From: Eggerthellaceae bacterium
GTDB taxonomy: Bacteria; Actinomycetota; Coriobacteriia; Coriobacteriales; Eggerthellaceae
DNA: 5,983 nucleotides
Assembly: GCA_900753095.1 (NCBI GenBank)
Contig: CAADXT010000044.1
Span: 1 to 5,983 of the forward strand
Direction of reading: 5' to 3'
Both the position numbers and the translations under genes were made by a program. The notes under the pieces were generated by a model. It searched no databases. It was given only the letters and a program-made list of their open reading frames with translations, and had not been told where the DNA came from. Below are positions 4,496 to 5,983 of the stretch, one piece after another; positions within the stretch are counted from its first letter, which is position 1; every line of letters begins with the position of its first letter.

Positions 4496-5983
4496 ATGCG
4501 AAGCGACGCGATCAAGAAAGGTCTCGCGCGTGCCCCGCACCGAAGCCTGCTGAAGGCTGACGGACTGACCGACGAAGAGCTGGAACGCCCACTCATCGCG
4601 GTTATCTCTTCCCAGAACGACATCATTCCCGGCCATAACCATCTGGATAAGATCGCCGATGCGGTCAAGGCCGGTATTCGCATGGCTGGCGGTACGCCGC
4701 TGGCAGCAACCACCATCGGTGTATGCGACGGCATTGCCATGAACCATGACGGCATGCATTACTCCCTCACCAGCCGTGAGGTTATCGCCGACTCGGTTGA
4801 GTGCGTTGTTCAGGGCCATGCTTTCGACGGCGTTGTTCTGATCCCTTCGTGCGACAAAATCGTTCCCGGCATGTTGCTTGCCGCATGCCGCATGAACCTT
4901 CCCACCGTGCTTGTGTCCGGCGGTCCCATGCTCGCTGGCCGCGACAAGTGCGGCAACGAAACCGACTTGAACACCTTGTTCGACGCGGTAGGCCAGGTAA
5001 CCGCCGGCACCATGACCGAAGAGGAGTGCAAGTGGTTCGAGAACACCGCATGCCCCACGTGCGGCAGCTGCTCGGGCATGTTCACAGCCAACTCCATCTG
5101 CTGCCTTTCCGAGGGCTTGGGCATCGCCCTTCCCGGCAACGGCACCATTCCCGCTGTGTACTCTGAGCGCATCCGCTTGGCCAAGCATGCGGGCATGAAG
5201 GTAATGGAGCTGGTGGAAAAGAACATTACCGCGCTCGATATCATCAACGAGCATTCCATCAAGAACGGCATGGCGCTTGACATGGCCTTCGGCGGCTCCA
5301 CCAACACCATGCTGCACCTTACAGCGATTTCCCATGCTGCCGGTTGCCCCATCACCATGGACGACTGGGACGAGGTATGCCAGCAGATCCCGAACATCAC
5401 GCGCATCGCACCCGCAGGTCCGCTTCACATTGAGGACCTGAATGCGGTAGGCGGCATTTCCGCCATCATCGGCGAGCTCGGCCGCCATGGCCTGCTCGAC
5501 GGCGAGGCCCTTACCTGCCATGGTTCCATGGCCGAGTGGATCAAGGAATGCCCCGAGGTGGACGGCGAAGTGGTTCGCACGGTGGAAAACGCATACAGCC
5601 CCTATGGTGGCCTGCGCGTTATGCACGGCAACCTGGCGCCCGATCGCGGCGTTGTGAAGCAGTCGGCTGTTTCCGACGATATGCGCAAGCATCGCGGCCC
5701 CGCTCGTGTGTTCGAGTCCGAGGAAGAGGCTTGCGAGGCCATCTTCGGCGGCAAGATCAACGCCGGCGACGTGGTGGTAATCCGCTATGAGGGTCCTGCA
5801 GGCGGCCCGGGCATGCGCGAGATGCTCACGCCCACCAGCGCTATCTGCGGCATGGGCCTGGACAAGTCGGTTGCCCTTATCACCGACGGCCGTTTCTCCG
5901 GCGCAACGAAGGGCCCCGCTATCGGCCACGTTAGCCCGGAGGCTGCTGCAGGCGGCCCCATCGCCTTGGTTCATGAAGGCGAC
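4496..5983 (+). CDS. ilvD: dihydroxy-acid dehydratase, 3' end beyond the window
   Basis: IlvD dehydrates 2,3-dihydroxy-isovalerate and 2,3-dihydroxy-3-methylvalerate to the 2-oxo acid precursors of valine (and leucine) and isoleucine, using an iron-sulfur cluster and Mg2+. The frame opens at an ATG 9 bases after GGGG in a strong Shine-Dalgarno (AAAGGGGTGTGATC) and stays open for 496 codons to the last base. Relatives of the short class are about 550-560 residues, so roughly the last 60 are missing. Visible landmarks are the cluster-ligand candidates Cys119 in PSCDKIVPG and Cys192 in CPTCGSCSGMFTAN, with Cys77 in VCDGIAMNHDGMHYSL; the Mg2+ and carbamyl-lysine region D120-K121; VVIRYEGPAGGPGM (427-440); and ITDGRFSG with the likely catalytic Ser468. 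The segment IIPGHNHL (43-50) has Gly where many [2Fe-2S] enzymes have a third Cys (PCN), so this is the PGH type. Sugar-acid dehydratases such as Edd are relatives, but the T-box leader supports an amino acid role. Confidence 0.95.
   Translation, partial: MRSDAIKKGLARAPHRSLLKADGLTDEELERPLIAVISSQNDIIPGHNHLDKIADAVKAGIRMAGGTPLAATTIGVCDGIAMNHDGMHYSLTSREVIADSVECVVQGHAFDGVVLIPSCDKIVPGMLLAACRMNLPTVLVSGGPMLAGRDKCGNETDLNTLFDAVGQVTAGTMTEEECKWFENTACPTCGSCSGMFTANSICCLSEGLGIALPGNGTIPAVYSERIRLAKHAGMKVMELVEKNITALDIINEHSIKNGMALDMAFGGSTNTMLHLTAISHAAGCPITMDDWDEVCQQIPNITRIAPAGPLHIEDLNAVGGISAIIGELGRHGLLDGEALTCHGSMAEWIKECPEVDGEVVRTVENAYSPYGGLRVMHGNLAPDRGVVKQSAVSDDMRKHRGPARVFESEEEACEAIFGGKINAGDVVVIRYEGPAGGPGMREMLTPTSAICGMGLDKSVALITDGRFSGATKGPAIGHVSPEAAAGGPIALVHEGD

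Noticed and set aside
4430..5974. A 514-codon open frame on the minus strand across ilvD
   Set aside because: It is antisense to an unmistakable IlvD protein that is open to the window edge. Its translation is biased in composition (His, Gly and Ala rich) with no recognisable motif, as expected for a shadow frame in GC-rich coding DNA. It also crosses the T-box terminator T-run.

Overview
This is a GC-rich bacterial window with short intergenic gaps, GTG/TTG alternative starts, strong Shine-Dalgarno sites and U-tailed terminators. The mix of a high-GC genome, an AAGGAGGTGATC-type ribosome binding signal and a full-length T-box leader suggests a high-GC Gram-positive. A member of Coriobacteriia (Eggerthellaceae-like) is my best guess, but no single marker here proves it.

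Layout. Positions 1-118 hold the 5' end of an unidentified gene on the minus strand. It diverges from trxB (thioredoxin reductase, 240-1181, plus), and the two share a compact intergenic region with overlapping promoter-like elements. prfA (peptide chain release factor 1, 1281-2339) follows, then a strong intrinsic terminator (2423-2466), then prmC (the methyltransferase that modifies release factors, 2532-3467), closed by two terminators in tandem (3472-3547). About 950 bases without a convincing protein gene follow. They hold (a) a promoter and a terminator bounding a roughly 195-nt structured RNA of no family I recognise (about 3720-3914), (b) a hairpin-rich stretch with no assignable function (3915-4138), and (c) a promoter and a long T-box riboswitch ending in a terminator (about 4176-4431). 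The last gene is ilvD (dihydroxy-acid dehydratase, from 4496), which runs off the right edge with no stop codon.

How the genes work together. RF1 and PrmC form a functional pair: PrmC methylates the glutamine of the RF1 GGQ loop, and that motif is visible at residues 228-230 of this RF1. ilvD belongs to branched-chain amino acid synthesis, and its T-box leader should couple transcription to the charging state of a tRNA. Isoleucine is the natural expectation, although the exact specifier is ambiguous in this sequence. trxB is a stand-alone redox gene.

The most interesting material is non-coding: the orphan structured RNA and the unusual 3' half of the ilvD T-box. No mobile element, CRISPR array, tRNA or rRNA was found.
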